64,000 nt of DNA from Prostheceraeus crozeri (taxonomy: Eukaryota; Platyhelminthes; Polycladida; Euryleptidae): positions 1 through 64,000 of the forward strand of contig CAJQUW010003058.1 in assembly GCA_907163375.1 (NCBI GenBank), in the 5' to 3' direction. The notes below the pieces were generated by a model. The model was not told the origin of the DNA. It was given only the letters and a program-made list of their open reading frames with translations, and ran no database searches. Positions 45,261 to 58,812 of this stretch are shown here, piece by piece (within the stretch, counting starts at the first letter, position 1; each line of letters starts with the position of its first letter). A program made the translations under genes and the position numbers.

Positions 45261-47770
45261 GAGATTTAGCATTAGAAAATCGCCGTTTTTGTTAATTACT
45301 TTTCAATATTTAAACTATTCTGATCAGAATCACAAAATTTCCAAAAAATTTCAAACACCTTTAAAATTTCTTCCGAGAAAATGCGCCCTGTTTACTTGAT
45401 TCAGTATCCATTGTGAAATCAGACTTTTTTAGCTTTTCATTAGTCAATCAATTAATATTTGCATAGAATATATTGATTGTTTGTTTATTCATCCAGTTTT
45501 TTCCATTATTTAATTTTCCTCTCCTGTCCTTATGCTATTTCATAAAAGATGCGCGTGCTAGGTGTGAATTGGAACCTGTGGTATTTGTCATAATAGTTGC
45601 TTTTGAATGTTCGAAGTGTTGTCACGCATCGGTTATTGATGCGCGTTGCTGCGAACGGTTGCTGTGCTGTCCCCTCTAATCGATTTCTGGCCTTGAATAT
45701 AATATACTTTTGAAAATTGTTCATCATTGTCTCCTGATTATCGTTTTGCCAAACATCTGCGGTCGTCATTTGACCAGCATCCTTTCCAGTTTTGCAGACG
45801 GCTGATGCATTCCGGGCGGAAGTTGTTTGATCTTTCTTGGTTTGACCAATATCGTTTTTTTATGTGCCGTCTCTCTCTCTCTCTCTCTCTCCCATTCTGG
45901 ACTATCACTCTGTAATACATTCGAAATAAATTTTCTGACGCATTTTTGTGTTTCCTGATAGTCGATTTTTCTACTTCTTTGTTACTTCTAATGTTGATTT
46001 AGTAGTACATTAGAACGTCTATCCTTGATGCGAAACGGGGCGAAACTGCGAGCTGCCACATATGTTGAGTGTCTACAGTACTTTAAATAGTGAGAAACAT
46101 ATGAAGTCAAAGATATTTATTAAATTACACAGGATATTGTTTCATTATCAATTATGTCATTTTTATCCTGATGCGGAAACTGTTCGGATATGCATGCGCA
46201 AATAGGCAACTAATTTATAGAACATAATCACTTTCTACTTGAGAAATAATAGTATCTGCCTTAAGATTGTTCTGTTGTTAAATAACAGTTAAACAATAAT
46301 GAATATGACTTCTCATGCATTTTACATAATAATTTGACGATTTATGCCATGTATTCATTATTACACAGCTATTTGTCCGGTACATATTTTCATGAATTAT
46401 TTCATGAATTTCAGTCGGTGACAACCAAAGTATTATTGTATTGAATGCAAGTGGATGTGTATCAGCTTCTTACAATGTATTAGTAGATAGATGTTGAAGT
46501 CAACATTATTTTTGCTTATAAGCTGATTTTAATGTACAATTAATCGGAAACTATCAACCCGAGAGACCAACGGCGAAGCAATACTGACAACTATCATCGA
46601 TAATCCATTGCGTTCCTTGAAAGTCATTGCAGCATTTGTGATAAGGAATTTCAAACATAGGCTTAATAATAAAGTTTTCAGATTTGTCTTCATATATGAC
46701 AGGAAGCCCTAACTGACATGGTACGAGAAAAATAATTTCAAAATTCACTTCTTGTCCTGCTGCAAATGATTTCTTCAAATTTTGAATTTAACAAGTTTCG
46801 GGTGTTGGAATGCTGTAGTATTGCATCAAGATCATAAAACTATCTTTTCATCCTTAGGTGTGGTTTAGAGGTCCAAGCATGTCGAAAAAAGGTGTGTGTG
46901 TGTGCATAGTCTGTGACATTGTGACTGAGAAGATGAAAAGCATATTAGCCCTTGATTTGTGGATAATGCACCTGGGATTTGATCTCTTGCATTCATGACA
47001 GAGGCTTAAGTGCACGCCTAACAATACCTCGAAATGAAAGGCATTGAAGCATAATAGTGACGCAACATGTGATTCCTTTAGAATTACATCACATTCAATT
47101 TTGTTTTTTTTTGTTTCAGACAGTCTCATGGATAATTGTACAAAAAATCAACACATTCTCAAATGTAGTTTTCGGACTGAAGTTCTGGTTCAAATTTAAC
47201 AGACTATCAATAAGTCATGAAACACAATGTTTCATAGATTATGTTGGAAAAAAGAACTTTCTTAAGTGGTCTGATGTGGTCAATAGGCCTCACGATAGAC
47301 GCTTTCTTTGATGCAGGATTTCAACATAAACACGACAGAATATTTTAATGAAAATTGACAGACAGTATGAACTCCCCATCAGCTTTTTCATGATACAATG
47401 CTTTCGAGATTCGTCGATTAAGTACAGCACAAATAAGTTTTTTCGAAAATCGTCGCTAAAAACATTTGACGCGTTTTTATCATTGATGAAGATGTTCAGT
47501 TTCATTATTAAGCTTTGAATAATGTGAAAGGTTGTGTTTAATACTTTATGTAGGCAGAGTGTTTCGGTTGTGTCAGGGCAATCGTGGTCTTGACTACAAT
47601 ATGAAACTTTGGGCAATTTATTCACCGCTACCTGCAGGCGAAACCACACAATGTAAAAAAATAATGTTAATAAGCATTTACGTTCTTTTGCTCCATTGTG
47701 AGGACTCCCATCCAATGAAGTCTTATCATGTCGTGATCATCACTCTTTAAATTTGTTAATATAGGCCCTA
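45261..47770. other. No gene seen
   Basis: Includes a (CT)n run at 45870-45890 and a short (GT)n at about 46892-46902. The part next to 45260 may be further LINE sequence. The frames at 45727-45915 and 47290-47715 have no motif. Confidence 0.5.
45870..45890. repeat. (CT)n microsatellite
   Basis: About 10 CT units. Confidence 0.9.
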
Positions 47771-47930
47771 TAGATCTCACGTATTTTGTATATGGTATAT
47801 GATGTATATCATGATGACTCTGAAAATTTGTAAATATGTAGGTCTCACATAATTTGTTTATGATGGTATATGATGTGCATGTACATCATGATCACTTGGT
47901 GTATTTGTAAATATATATCTCATGTATTTT
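47771..47930. repeat. Tandem repeat, ~68-78-bp unit, about 2.2 copies
   Basis: Units start at 47771 (TAGATCTCACGTATTTTG), 47839 (TAGGTCTCACATAATTTG) and 47917 (TATCTCATGTATTTTT). Each full unit contains GGTATATGATGT and ATCATGAT and ends in TTTGTAAATAT. Confidence 0.8.
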
Positions 47931-48504
47931 TTATTGATGCTAAACTTTGCGTATGCATATGTAACACGTTATCAACGCTTGCTTGTAAGTGTCCTTGCGG
48001 CCATCGCTTTGCGTTTTCTGTATATTTCAGAATAAACATTTATGACTTATGACTTAATGTTGTCGCCATTGAATCATGCACTTGTCAAGCTTTATTACTT
48101 GATATTATTTTTTTCCACTTTCGACAACATTTGCAGCAATTGGTGCAATTACACTTTCATCTGATTTTGTGTACTTGTTGAAATAATGCCGTTAACTTCC
48201 AATCCAATTAGCTAAATTGCTATCCAATTATCTTTGTTGAATATTGAAAGAGCAATTGAAACAAAGAGATTGCTAAATGAGCGTCCACTGGCTAAGACGT
48301 CTCCTAGTCAGATCTTACTTTGATTTGATAGCAGCATAATTTTCCACCGACCATTTCAATTATCTGCTTGACCAACCGGTCCCACAGTCCGTCAAACTGG
48401 ACTACTTTAGTTGATGATTGTGTGATGATTGAGGCATCCGTTTTGTCCTATGTCTCGACAAATGACATTCAAAAGATCAAATATAACAGTAAGTGGTCTC
48501 TACT
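47931..48504. other. No gene; possible LINE-like tail
   Basis: Near 48030-48056 the sequence AATAAACATTTATGACTTATGACTTA resembles the simple-repeat 3' end of a non-LTR element. No coding part was found upstream. Confidence 0.4.
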
Positions 48505-48735
48505 GTGGCACGTTGGTTAAGTGCCTGGCCTGACGATCTCTTGGTTTGGAGGTCGAGTTTCGGGAGTGTCATTGGAAGTCGGCAGGAAAGGTCAGAACGC
48601 TCTTAAGTCTGACTATGTCAGTACCGTCCAAGCCCCCCCCCCCCCCCAATGGGGAGTAGTGACGCTAAAGCTCCATCATCGTGGGCCGCGAACCGACGGG
48701 AGCAATGCAAAAAAGATGATGCTGATGACGACACC
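48505..48735 (+). mobile_element. Probable tRNA-derived SINE
   Basis: Starts GTGGCACGTTGGTTAAGTGC, a box A-like start. About 50 bp on is GGAGGTCGAGTTTCGGG, a box B-like motif (compare GGTTCGANTCC). This spacing matches a pol III internal promoter from a tRNA. A non-tRNA body follows with a C-homopolymer (about 48633-48648), ending in GATGATGCTGATGACGAC. It cannot fold as a complete tRNA cloverleaf, so a SINE is preferred to a tRNA gene. Confidence 0.55.
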
Positions 48736-50233
48736 ATAGCTGCATGCCTAATGTCGATGTGAAGTAGTTCATCTACAAGTGAAGAAGCTCAACAACATCA
48801 TTGAACGCTATCACCTAAACTCCTCAAAATTTGTCATCAGGCTAGCTTTACTGTCTTATGCACTCATTGCATGCAATCAATTTGGTTATCTGGGTGTAGG
48901 CATATATATACTATATATATATATATATATGTATGCCCTTCTATATATGTCTTTTCTTTGGCATGGCAAACATGTATCCGAAAATCAGCAAAATCTGAGA
49001 CTTAGTGCCACATGCCATTGGTTGAATCGTCGTGGAATGACCCATATATATGCCTTCTTAGCATGCCTTCTCTGTGTGGGTCTGGAATATCTGCTCACGG
49101 AAAGGTTTCTAAAAGATGTTTTTTGATTTTATTATGCGTAATAAGGGCTATTACAGTAATGGACTGTGAGGCCTGACTTGTCCAAACGAATGGCCACAAA
49201 CCATGGGGGACGATCTCATATCATGGGCGGAATTCTTTGAGGACATGTTGCACTGCTTGACAAATCGCCGTCTGTGATTTTCCCAGCAAAATCTGTAAGC
49301 ATTCCTTCTATATTGATCGCATTTATCGTCGTCTTGTAGAAGTTACACGGTGGTGAGGCGATCAGATTTTTACTTTGTTGATAAGGAAGAGTCAAGAATA
49401 ATTTGGTCTTATCTTAATTTACTATATTGATGCAATCAATTTCAATCACCACTCAGTGATCATCTTCAAGACAGTTTCAAATATCCAATTTTTTCTTACT
49501 CGGTGTGAGTGTTATTCAAGTACAACCAACACAATCACCAGCAGATCGCTTTCTTTTTGCACACGAGATCAACACACAGAACTTTGGTGGCAACCTTCGT
49601 ATGCTTACATGTAGCTGGAACAAGGACAATGAATTGTTTTATTATTCTAATTGTTAATATTATCGTCATAGACATTTGGTTTTATCTCAACTTATTACAC
49701 AGGTTTGTGCCTCTTGATTTAGATCAATTGAAATATATTTTCTCCAATGAATTTAATTTTCAGATAAATGTTGCCTTCCTTTGCTAATTTCTTATCTACC
49801 GACTTCGTTTTATCGTCATATTTTGAGTACAGAAACAGTCACTATCTACAGTTCGCAACCAATTTTCGGCATCAGTCAGACATTCCTACGTAAAATGTCT
49901 GAGCTGAGTTCATTTAGGTTTGACAAGCAGTGCTGCCCTTGATACTGTTTTGAATGTTTCCTCTCTGTAGCTGTCAATATTCATTGACAATTGGCCGCGG
50001 TCAATGAATTCAAGCGAAATTAATGTGACATCAGGTGATAAAGAATTTGACCCACAACAGTCAACCCTCGTTGACCGACATTCTTCATTCTCACCTGCTC
50101 GACAGGTTGAAACAATTTGCCAATATTACCGCTACAATCAGCATTGTTACATGTTGTCAAACCTCGAGATTGCTCGTTTATGCACTTGCCTGGTTCGAAT
50201 TCTTCATCATTTCTTGATATTGTTCATCAATCC
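48736..50233. other. No gene seen
   Basis: Contains a short (AT)n run near 48912-48930. The frames at 48779-49126 and 49509-49787 show no motif. Confidence 0.6.
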
Positions 50234-50241
50234 AGTATTAT

Positions 50242-51287
50242 CAGGGATTGTCAATAATTTGATTGCCATTTAATTGGACAAAGAAATCAATTAATTGAAA
50301 TTGAAAAATGCATCAATCAATTAATGAAATTTGAATCCAAAATTTGTTAAACTATACACATGGTGCACAGCAATAAACAACCTATTGTCTTAGAAATATC
50401 CTGGGCATGAAAGTAGGCTGTATTGCTAATATAACAACAATGCCAACCATTTTTTTACTGTAATGCTGTGATTAGTCAGACCGATCAGACAAGCCGATAA
50501 TTTTCTTAGAATTCTCTCTCACAGACGCAGAGATGTTTTTGGCATATTTCATGCAGGCGTTCGTGATTCTCTCCATTGTTTCAATCAGTGACGATTGAGT
50601 ACAGAAATTTCGCCTGTATTTTAGGGCTCACGGTGCGTCTGAATGAGGTTTTGGATTAAAAAAATATATCATCGTCGAAACCAATTTTTTTGAACTTAGT
50701 GACCCTCTAGGAATGGGAAATGAGCAAAAAGAAAATCTTTTAAAGTACAGATTTTTATTTACGGCCTATTTTCAAAATGGCAGGCTATATCTGATGCACT
50801 TATTAGGGCTTAAGGCATGCTACGTCACATGAATTAGCATTTTCTGATCACAGAAGAGTAATTCATGCAATAGTTAAAATCATAAAAGGGTGCCATGCAG
50901 TTGAACTACTGTTTATAAGTAGTATGTCGTGTCTTGAACAGTATTTCTTAACTTCGGAATATAATGTCGATCAAAATACGTCTTATTTGCTGCGTGGTCT
51001 ACTCTGGTTGAAACAAACATGAATTTGTGACTACTCATGAATTTCAACGTTGTTGTCTCTTGTCAACCTGAAATGCAAGGTTGAAATGCTTGCTATAATT
51101 AATTGTGAGAAGTAAAAGACTACAGAGGCGACTATCTAGGCTACTAACAGAAGAGAATTGATTTATTGGAACTGGAAAATGCAGCAATAAAATTAATTGA
51201 ACTTAGAAAAAATATCAATCACTCAATTGAAATTGTTTATTCCAACCAGTTGATTAATTGAGGTCAATTGATTTTCGACAATCCCTT
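50242..51287. mobile_element. hAT-like non-autonomous element
   Basis: 1046 bp flanked by an exact 8-bp direct repeat, AGTATTAT (50234-50241 and 51288-51295). Ends are inverted: CAGGGATTGTC at the left and GACAATCCCTT at the right, with weaker similarity further in. An 8-bp duplication and a CAGGG-type terminus are hallmarks of hAT elements. The subterminal zones are rich in CAATTAATTGA motifs. No transposase is encoded. Confidence 0.75.
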
Positions 51288-51295
51288 AGTATTAT

Positions 51296-54200
51296 GCCTA
51301 TTGAAAAAGAAAGTGAATATTCAGTAGCGCTGTTAAATGTGTTGAAATCATCGTTTTACAATATCTTTCTAGATCTCTACGTTTTTGAATCGTTTTGCAT
51401 TGATCTTCATTTTTCATCTGCAAATGAGTTCTTTAAAAGAGATCGTCGCAATGATGTGGTTGCAGAAATCAAGTCTGAAATCAATATGTTTTGAGCTTCG
51501 CAATTCTTCACTTTTAGGTGTTCTTCATTTGTTGCTTGACCGCATGCTCACTGTCAGGCAATTGAAAACCACAATTTTAGGATTTGCAGATTCAATAGTC
51601 TAATTCGAGATACTGACATTCAGACAGTAAAATATGAAGCCAAGTGAAGACATCGACAACAGATCAATAGAGAATTCAAATCCTTAATGTAGAATGTAGA
51701 TAATAAATAGTAATAATGATTTTATGTGCGAGTGCCAAATGAGTGTTCAGTGTAATTTCAATCTTCTTATGTGTAACGCACATGTTCAGTTGATGTCACA
51801 TTTCCTCTGTGCCATTTCCTTGTAGTTTCTATTTAAAGAGGATCGCAGAGCCGCCTGTTAAACGAAATTTTAATTCACTGCCGTGGCAGCCCAATAGCAG
51901 CTAAAGAACTCAGACATCAAAGCACTAATATTTCGGGGTAGGGAATGCATTTTCCAGATCAATCAATGTGCATCTATCATGCACTTTTTCGATATTCATG
52001 GACAAGGACTGCGCAAGCCACTACTAGCGCGTATTCGCATCATTAGTTTGACTTTATGACACAAGCTGACCCTGCTGCACTATGAGAGCAAGCTTTGCAC
52101 TTTTGCTTTCCACAAATAAAAAATTGAGCTTGTATCAATCGAATATAGAAAACTGCTAAGTATTAAACTTTCATATATTGCTTAGTGTCTTATAATTTCC
52201 CATTATTCAAAGCATCTTTTAAGGAAATGAATCTTACTGATATGCACTGAAAGTCGCCGCTTTTCCTGCCGTTAGAGTTGTCAAAGTTTACGATTGACCT
52301 CATGAGAAAATCGTTAGAATCAATGGTGAGATCGTGAGTAAGGTTTGACTTGAAATTCACATTTGTTAATTTTTCTGTGTTACCTGCATTGTCTATATTT
52401 TAGCACTGCTTACTTATGAAACGTCACCGGCACTTTTTGCCCCAGCCGAAAATCGATTAATTGTTGACGCTTTCTGGAATCAACCAGACCAGAATTAGCC
52501 AGAATCAACCGTAAAAAATGTATTATAATTGAAAATCTAAAATCAGAAAGGTAAAGCATCGGTTCTCCAAAAAAATGACAGCGAAGTAATTGTAATTCAG
52601 GCATAATTCGAAGAAAGTAGTTATCGCAGAAATATATTTATGATTGAAGATTTGTCGTTGCACTAGGATATCAAAGCATTATTAATACTCTCATTCCGAA
52701 AGTGCAAATTACAAAGTCGATGAGAAATTGTATGATTAGCTTAATAGTCGTATCCATTATAAAATTGTAGGATCGATGTATGCTAAATATACATCACGCT
52801 GACTTTCTTGAGCAAAGGTTCTAATGAAACTAAAGACTGAATTTTTCAGTTTTTTAGAGAGTCTATTAGCTGTCCTTAAGGGCTTTCCTTTAGAGCAATG
52901 ATCGGGACTTTAATGCTTAAATAAATTACACAGAATATTCAATGCTCCTAGCTATATTCAAGTTATGATAGGAAACTGACATTTGAAAACATAATTAAAT
53001 GATTGCCTTCTACGACGTTCGAACAAAAAATGTTCTTCTTGAATTTATGTTGACTTTTCTCCGACTATGATTCATGCAATCCACCCACACGTACCTTTTT
53101 TACTTAAGAGAAATCTTAATTTGTAAAGAGCGATTAAGAGTTGTGAACATTTTCTGAAGCTGTTCTCTGATAACTTGATATTCATGTAGAAGACTGACTA
53201 ATAAATAATTTATGAGATAAGAATTAAGCAGGAAAGTTTTCTGCCGACTTGCATAACCGTGTCAAGATCGCTGACATTGATTTGTGCATGTCTTTCAACT
53301 TCTGACAGTCTGTGACGAAAATTTGTAACAAAATATCAATGTTTAAGCATTTTCGTTTTTTTAGATTTTTCGAAATAACTCTATTTATCTTCCAACGTCA
53401 TGTATGAATCCACCAACAGTGATCAAACTGAACAGTGCATTGGTGAGAAATGTTCTGAATTAATTTTTAAATAATATGAACAAGCTTAGGAAGCAAAATC
53501 TTGATCTCCATGTAAATGAAATGATTTTGTCCCAAAACGCACAGCAAATATGCTACAGACCTACCATTTCATATTTTGGGGTATTACACATAAAATGTTC
53601 ACACTGGAAATGCCAAGACAGTTGCCATCGAATTTGAAATTATTTGTCAAGTTAGGATCTTATTCAGTGTCATTCCTTTTAAAAAATAGTGTTTTTTATA
53701 AAAATGGTGTGATAACATGATACTTCACTTTTTATCCACGCCATGTCCAGGTGAGAATGAAGTTAGACGATACGTGATGTGTGAAATCAATAACACTGAC
53801 AGATTATTGGTTAACGACATCGATTCATGTCACTTGTATAATTTTAGATTCGCTTCACCTTGATGAATAATAGTGACATCGCCAATTAAGGCATCTTAGA
53901 AACAGATCGATGGAATATGTGCAATGCTTATAAAATGTTTTTGTCTCTACTTTGCTTCTTATTTCAGCTGAATGCTGTGTCTCAGCGTGATATCTTTAGG
54001 ACTAAATTAATGGTGAATGTCTTCTTTCGGAAATTTATCAGAAACTTGACTACATGTAGATATTGCGGTCAAATTCATCTTTTGTAAATGTAATGAGATC
54101 TTGTTAATGAGATCTTGCTAAAACGCTAATATTCTGATTTTCAATATCACATCACATGTGATGATAGACTTAGATTCTTGAGTGCACTGATAACATATGA

Positions 54201-55710
54201 TAAAAAGTCATGAAGTATTCTAGTTTGATAGCATAAGCCTATCAACTCTTTCGCTTATCAAAACATACGTGTATATAATTTTTTTGTGAAAAGATCACGC
54301 ATTAGGTCTTGCTCTTCTTTCAAGAAATGAACAGCTTCGGACACCTAAAATAAAAACAAAAGGCTTATGAGATGCATGCTTGATGACCGCCTACACAAAT
54401 GCTTTGTTGTGCGACGTGAGTTTTTTGATGATGTTGTGAATGTGAGAAACTCGTGCACTCGTGAGTTCAATCTTTCCTTTACGTTGTTGTTTTGAGAATT
54501 TAGAATGGAGAGTATACTTGAACAACGTACAGTGTATGCATTTCATATGTTAATAGGTAATTCGATGAAAGTAATAACTTGAAAAATGAGGAAGGTTTGA
54601 ATCAACAATCCACTATTTGACTAGCAGTGAACACGCCATTATACTTCATTTTGCATCTTAGCAGTGTTTGATATTGAAATCTGCATATTTTTTCTCATCT
54701 TCTGTATTGGTCTGGCATTAACAACAATCAGATTAAATACACGATAGATCAGATTGCCATGCAAAAGATGTGCGGCTGGTAGGATCAATGACAGTCGCAT
54801 GAATGACAGTCTGCATATCTCAAGTGTAGATTCATGCTTTACTTTTATTTTGCGGGTAAATGAAACGCAGCGTTCACGGCTGTCAAGGAATATTTGCGCT
54901 TAAATTGTTCATGTCTGAGGACACATGGTTGGGCAAAAACTTGTGGTCAAAGCCCAAAACCCAAGCCCAAGTTAATATCAATGAATGCATTCCTTGCATT
55001 TTGTGCTGACATTCTTCTATAGGCCGAAATTGCTATTGGGCCCATGAGAAGTGAGGTATTAGTGGGAAACGATTTATTATTGCAATAATTGTAATTCGTA
55101 GCCTAAGTACATGTATTACGTCAGAAAGTTTTCTTTTAATTTAGACTGCACTGATATACTGACTAATTGAGGATCTTTGATTTAATTATGATTGAGTTAC
55201 ACATTGCTTATAGCAAAGTAATTTTTTTCATTTTATCATTCAGAAATATAAACAAACTTGATAAATATTATAACTGCGCAGTAAAAGAATGCAAAATCTT
55301 AGTAAAAGAATCGATTAGAATGCAAAATCGAAATGAATTTATTTTTGGACAAATGTCGGCTATCACAGAAAGTTAAGGGTGCGAAGATAATTCCGAAGAT
55401 ATAAAATACACGCAACATATAAAAATTCAATATGCACAAATTCAACAAAATACATGTAAACTTACAGTAGATACAATATGTATGAACTTTCAATGCGCGG
55501 CATTGTCAAGCCCAGAATGAAATAGCTAATAATCACAAGTATTTCATTTTTGAAATATTCTGTGAATCCAGTGGAAATTTGATAAAATATCATAACTTTA
55601 TGCTCTTCCCCTGTAGCTCTCCTAAGATTCAAATCAAAATATTATTTTTTTACCTTCATCTGTATATATATTCAGCATTAATAGAAAACCCAAGTTTTGT
55701 ATCACTTACC
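51296..55710. other. No gene seen
   Basis: 4.4 kb of AT-rich sequence. The frames at 51258-51603 and 52410-52604 lack motifs. No tRNA, no clear repeat. Confidence 0.6.
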
Positions 55711-55742
55711 CAAGGTTGACCCAAAACCCAAGGTCAACCTTG
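55711..55742. repeat. Short perfect hairpin
   Basis: CAAGGTTGACC (55711-55721) and GGTCAACCTTG (55732-55742) around a 10-base loop. A related CCCAAAACCCAAG string lies near 54953. Function unknown. Confidence 0.75.
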
Positions 55743-58208
55743 AAGGACATCTTTCTATTCTTTGCCCAGGCGATCCGGCACGCTGCGATCTTTACATATT
55801 TGAAACTGCTTATATGTTTAAGTCATAGTAGTTATCTTTGCTGTAACGAAATTCCAAGCGTGATATTCCTCCTTAAGCGTACTTTTTTTAAATCATTCAA
55901 ACAAACTACCAAACGAGGAGCTTGCTCTAATTTAGCTTCGCAATAAAGACCAAACAATGCACATAAATGTAAATTCAGTTGCCAGCATAAATATTCCTGT
56001 TCAAATTCTCAGTAAGAATTTCATCTCTGTGGATAACCTTCCAATAATTTGCTAAATGGAGGAGTTGCATGGTACACCCTCAATTTTGGAATACATCACT
56101 TTTAGCGCACAAAACTAAGATTGGTCTTAACATAAAACGAATTACCATTGCATCTTAAAGTTTTGGGAGAGTATTTTGTTATTGATTTTGATCGCTTATA
56201 TTATTCAAACTTCTAGATTATTTCTACTTTTTAGTATTCTATTTCGAAGCATTCATCTACTTCATTGCTAAACAAACATTACATTTTTTCAGATACATAC
56301 TTCAGATATATACTTGTGGCTGAATTTCCTTTTATTATACAAATTTGATGAAAGCGTGAAAGTGAGACTTGTTATCGACTTCTAATTTTTATTGCTTTAG
56401 CGAGGCCTTTCAGCCACGACAGGAGGCTATCTTCAGGCGACTAGGAATAGATCTTATCAGAATAAGATAATTATTTCAAAATCTTTCATTACGAAATGTG
56501 TTCAATGCTTGAATTTCAATTCCGGAAAAACTAATCTGCAACAGTCAAATTGTCAAAAATCGCCAATAAGAATGTTCATAAGTATTGTTGAATTGATAGA
56601 CAAAGATAAATTTTATTCGTCTTCATTGTCCTCAAATTAAGTTAATAGCAGCTGAATTATTTAAATAATTGCCAGATGAGACGAAGAATGCACAGGCAAT
56701 TATTTAGCATTTTCGAAGTTCCAATTTCTGGACCTTATTTGGAAGTTATCTTTTATAATGCATCAAATCCGGATAGAAGGTGTGCGATTGAAAGGAATTC
56801 AGTCCAAACTTATTAAAAGTCATTCTTGTTGCAATAAATGGTGGAAATACAGCCAAATTCAACCAATTAATCCGTCTTACTGTCGGTGTAACCCAAACTC
56901 CATTAAAAGCGATGCAATTTGTCAAATACATCTAAGAGCAAAGTATAGCTCAAATAATGGCAAAATGCAAACTGGATGACTATAGTCAAACTACTCAAGA
57001 CTTTTGTGATGGAAATATAATGACATGCGCAGAGGAATTGGGACCGTCAATGAAAAATATTAACTGAGAAGAGATTTAGTTCTGGCGTGACATGCTGCGT
57101 AAAATAATCGTTCAAAAAATACAGCGAATCTGTAATCTCACTGTCATAGGTCTTCTCACCACGTGCTTTATGATTATCTCCCAGACATTCCTTGATTTCT
57201 AACAAAAAGTAATTATCTGATCTTTAATTAGGCCATGCCTGATAATAAGCGATTTATAGTCTGTTCGATGGTCTTCAGGCCAAGGAGAGATGAAAATCAT
57301 GAGAAGCTTATAGCAAACTAAGTGTTCTGTGTTATATACGGCTAGTTTTAATCTATCTGGTAGAGTAAAGGACTTTTATGAAATGTCAGTGAAAATGGAA
57401 TGTCAGAAATAATTGGATTAACAATTTAAGTCCTTTGTAGTTGAAGCAGCCTTGAAATCTACAATCCTAATCTGCATGTGATGTTTGAAAAGGAAATCAT
57501 ATACACTGCAAGACTTTCACATTCCTCTGTTATTCTCCTTTTGAATCAGTGAGGTTTTGCATTCTTGGTTTCCAGTATAAGTCTACTAGTCAAACACCAG
57601 TTGATTATACAGCTGAACAGTGGAGCAGTGCTTCAAAATGTTAATGAAGACGAAGATCCACTACTAAAGTTCGTTAAAATTATTGGGAAAAATGAATTTA
57701 CAATTTTTGCGTATATTTGCGGTTTAATCAGACATTTTCTTAATTATAATAATCATTATGATCTGTTGATTCAGTTATGGCGGAGGCAATTCGCCATTTT
57801 TTCGAAAATTGAAGACGGCCGACTTGCGCTTTTGTTACTTTTGGTTCTAGCATATTTCCAATTTACTAAGTTAAGTGGAAGGTCTAATCTATGACCTAAT
57901 TGAAAGTACTTCTTTTTCAAAGGTCTGAAATTTTCCAAAATTAAGGTAGCTCCTCATAAAACACATCAGTTTATAGAAACAAGTCTATAATCATCCATTA
58001 TACCATAGACGTTTAATAGAATGTTTGAAATTCAAGCATATTGTAGTACATACTACTCATTAAAACTTCAGTAACAATGGAACTGCTGGTAATCATTTTC
58101 TGTATATTTTCCTAATAATTTGAAATCTTTAGGCATCTGTAATCCTTTTTCTTTGTAATCACATTTGAAGTTACTTAGAATTGTAGAACATCATTTCACA
58201 AGATTCAA
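55743..58208. other. No assigned gene; one exon-like frame
   Basis: A frame at about 57568-57894 has no methionine near its start. It reads VLQNVNEDEDPLLKF, then KIIGKNEFTIFAYICG, and ends in SGRSNL-stop. A splice-acceptor-like TTGGTTTCCAG precedes it at about 57565-57575. It is unassigned and could be noise. Confidence 0.3.
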
Positions 58209-58812
58209 TGATTCAATGTGGGAGGGCAGGGCAACCGTTAGATATTCGGTAAAATGAAAAGGCACTCAAGTTATATACCGATGCAATTCGCCGGTGTCCT
58301 ACAGGCATGTTCACGGAATGAAATTGTCATGACAAGAAAATGTACATGACACTGTGAGTATTTATCAAGTCAAACGTGACAAACAGACGTGGAAACACTA
58401 AAGATGCAATCTTAGAGAGTAAAAAGGGGTCATTATATGTTACTTAATCATTGTAGAAGTAATGTGAAGGAAAGAGACATCTAAAAGAGTAGTGTAAAAG
58501 CGAGTCATAGAATGTTCGTCCAAGCAGATCCATTATTGACCTCAATCTTGTTGACGCTGGAGTGCTTCTTGGACGTTTTACTCTTTTTTACTCCTTTTTA
58601 CTCTCTAAGATTGCATCTTTGGTGTTTTCCACATCTGTTTGTCACGTTTGACTTGATAAATACTCACAGTGTCATGTACATTTTCCTGCCATGTCAATTT
58701 CATTCCGTGAACATGCCTGTAGGACACCGGCGAAATGCATCGGTCTATAACTTGAGTGCCTTTTCACTTTACCGAATATCTAACGGTTGCCCTGCCCTCC
58801 CACATTGAATCA
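58209..58812. mobile_element. Foldback MITE
   Basis: Left arm 58209-58431 and right arm 58593-58812 are reverse complements with scattered mismatches, around a 161-bp centre. Outer ends TGATTCAATGTGGGAGGGCA / TGCCCTCCCACATTGAATCA. The centre's right side contains three TTTACTC-type repeats next to the arm. No coding capacity. Unrelated in sequence to the foldbacks at 2967 and 24285. Confidence 0.85.

Noticed and set aside
45738..45920. RERERERR-containing minus-strand frame
   Set aside because: Created by the (CT)n microsatellite, not a real protein.
48505..48580. True tRNA gene
   Set aside because: Box-like motifs are present, but no acceptor stem or anticodon arm can be formed.
50004..50273. 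Frame left of the hAT-like element as a host gene exon
   Set aside because: No family similarity seen, and two overlapping frames are equally open. Joining across the insertion gives no recognisable protein.
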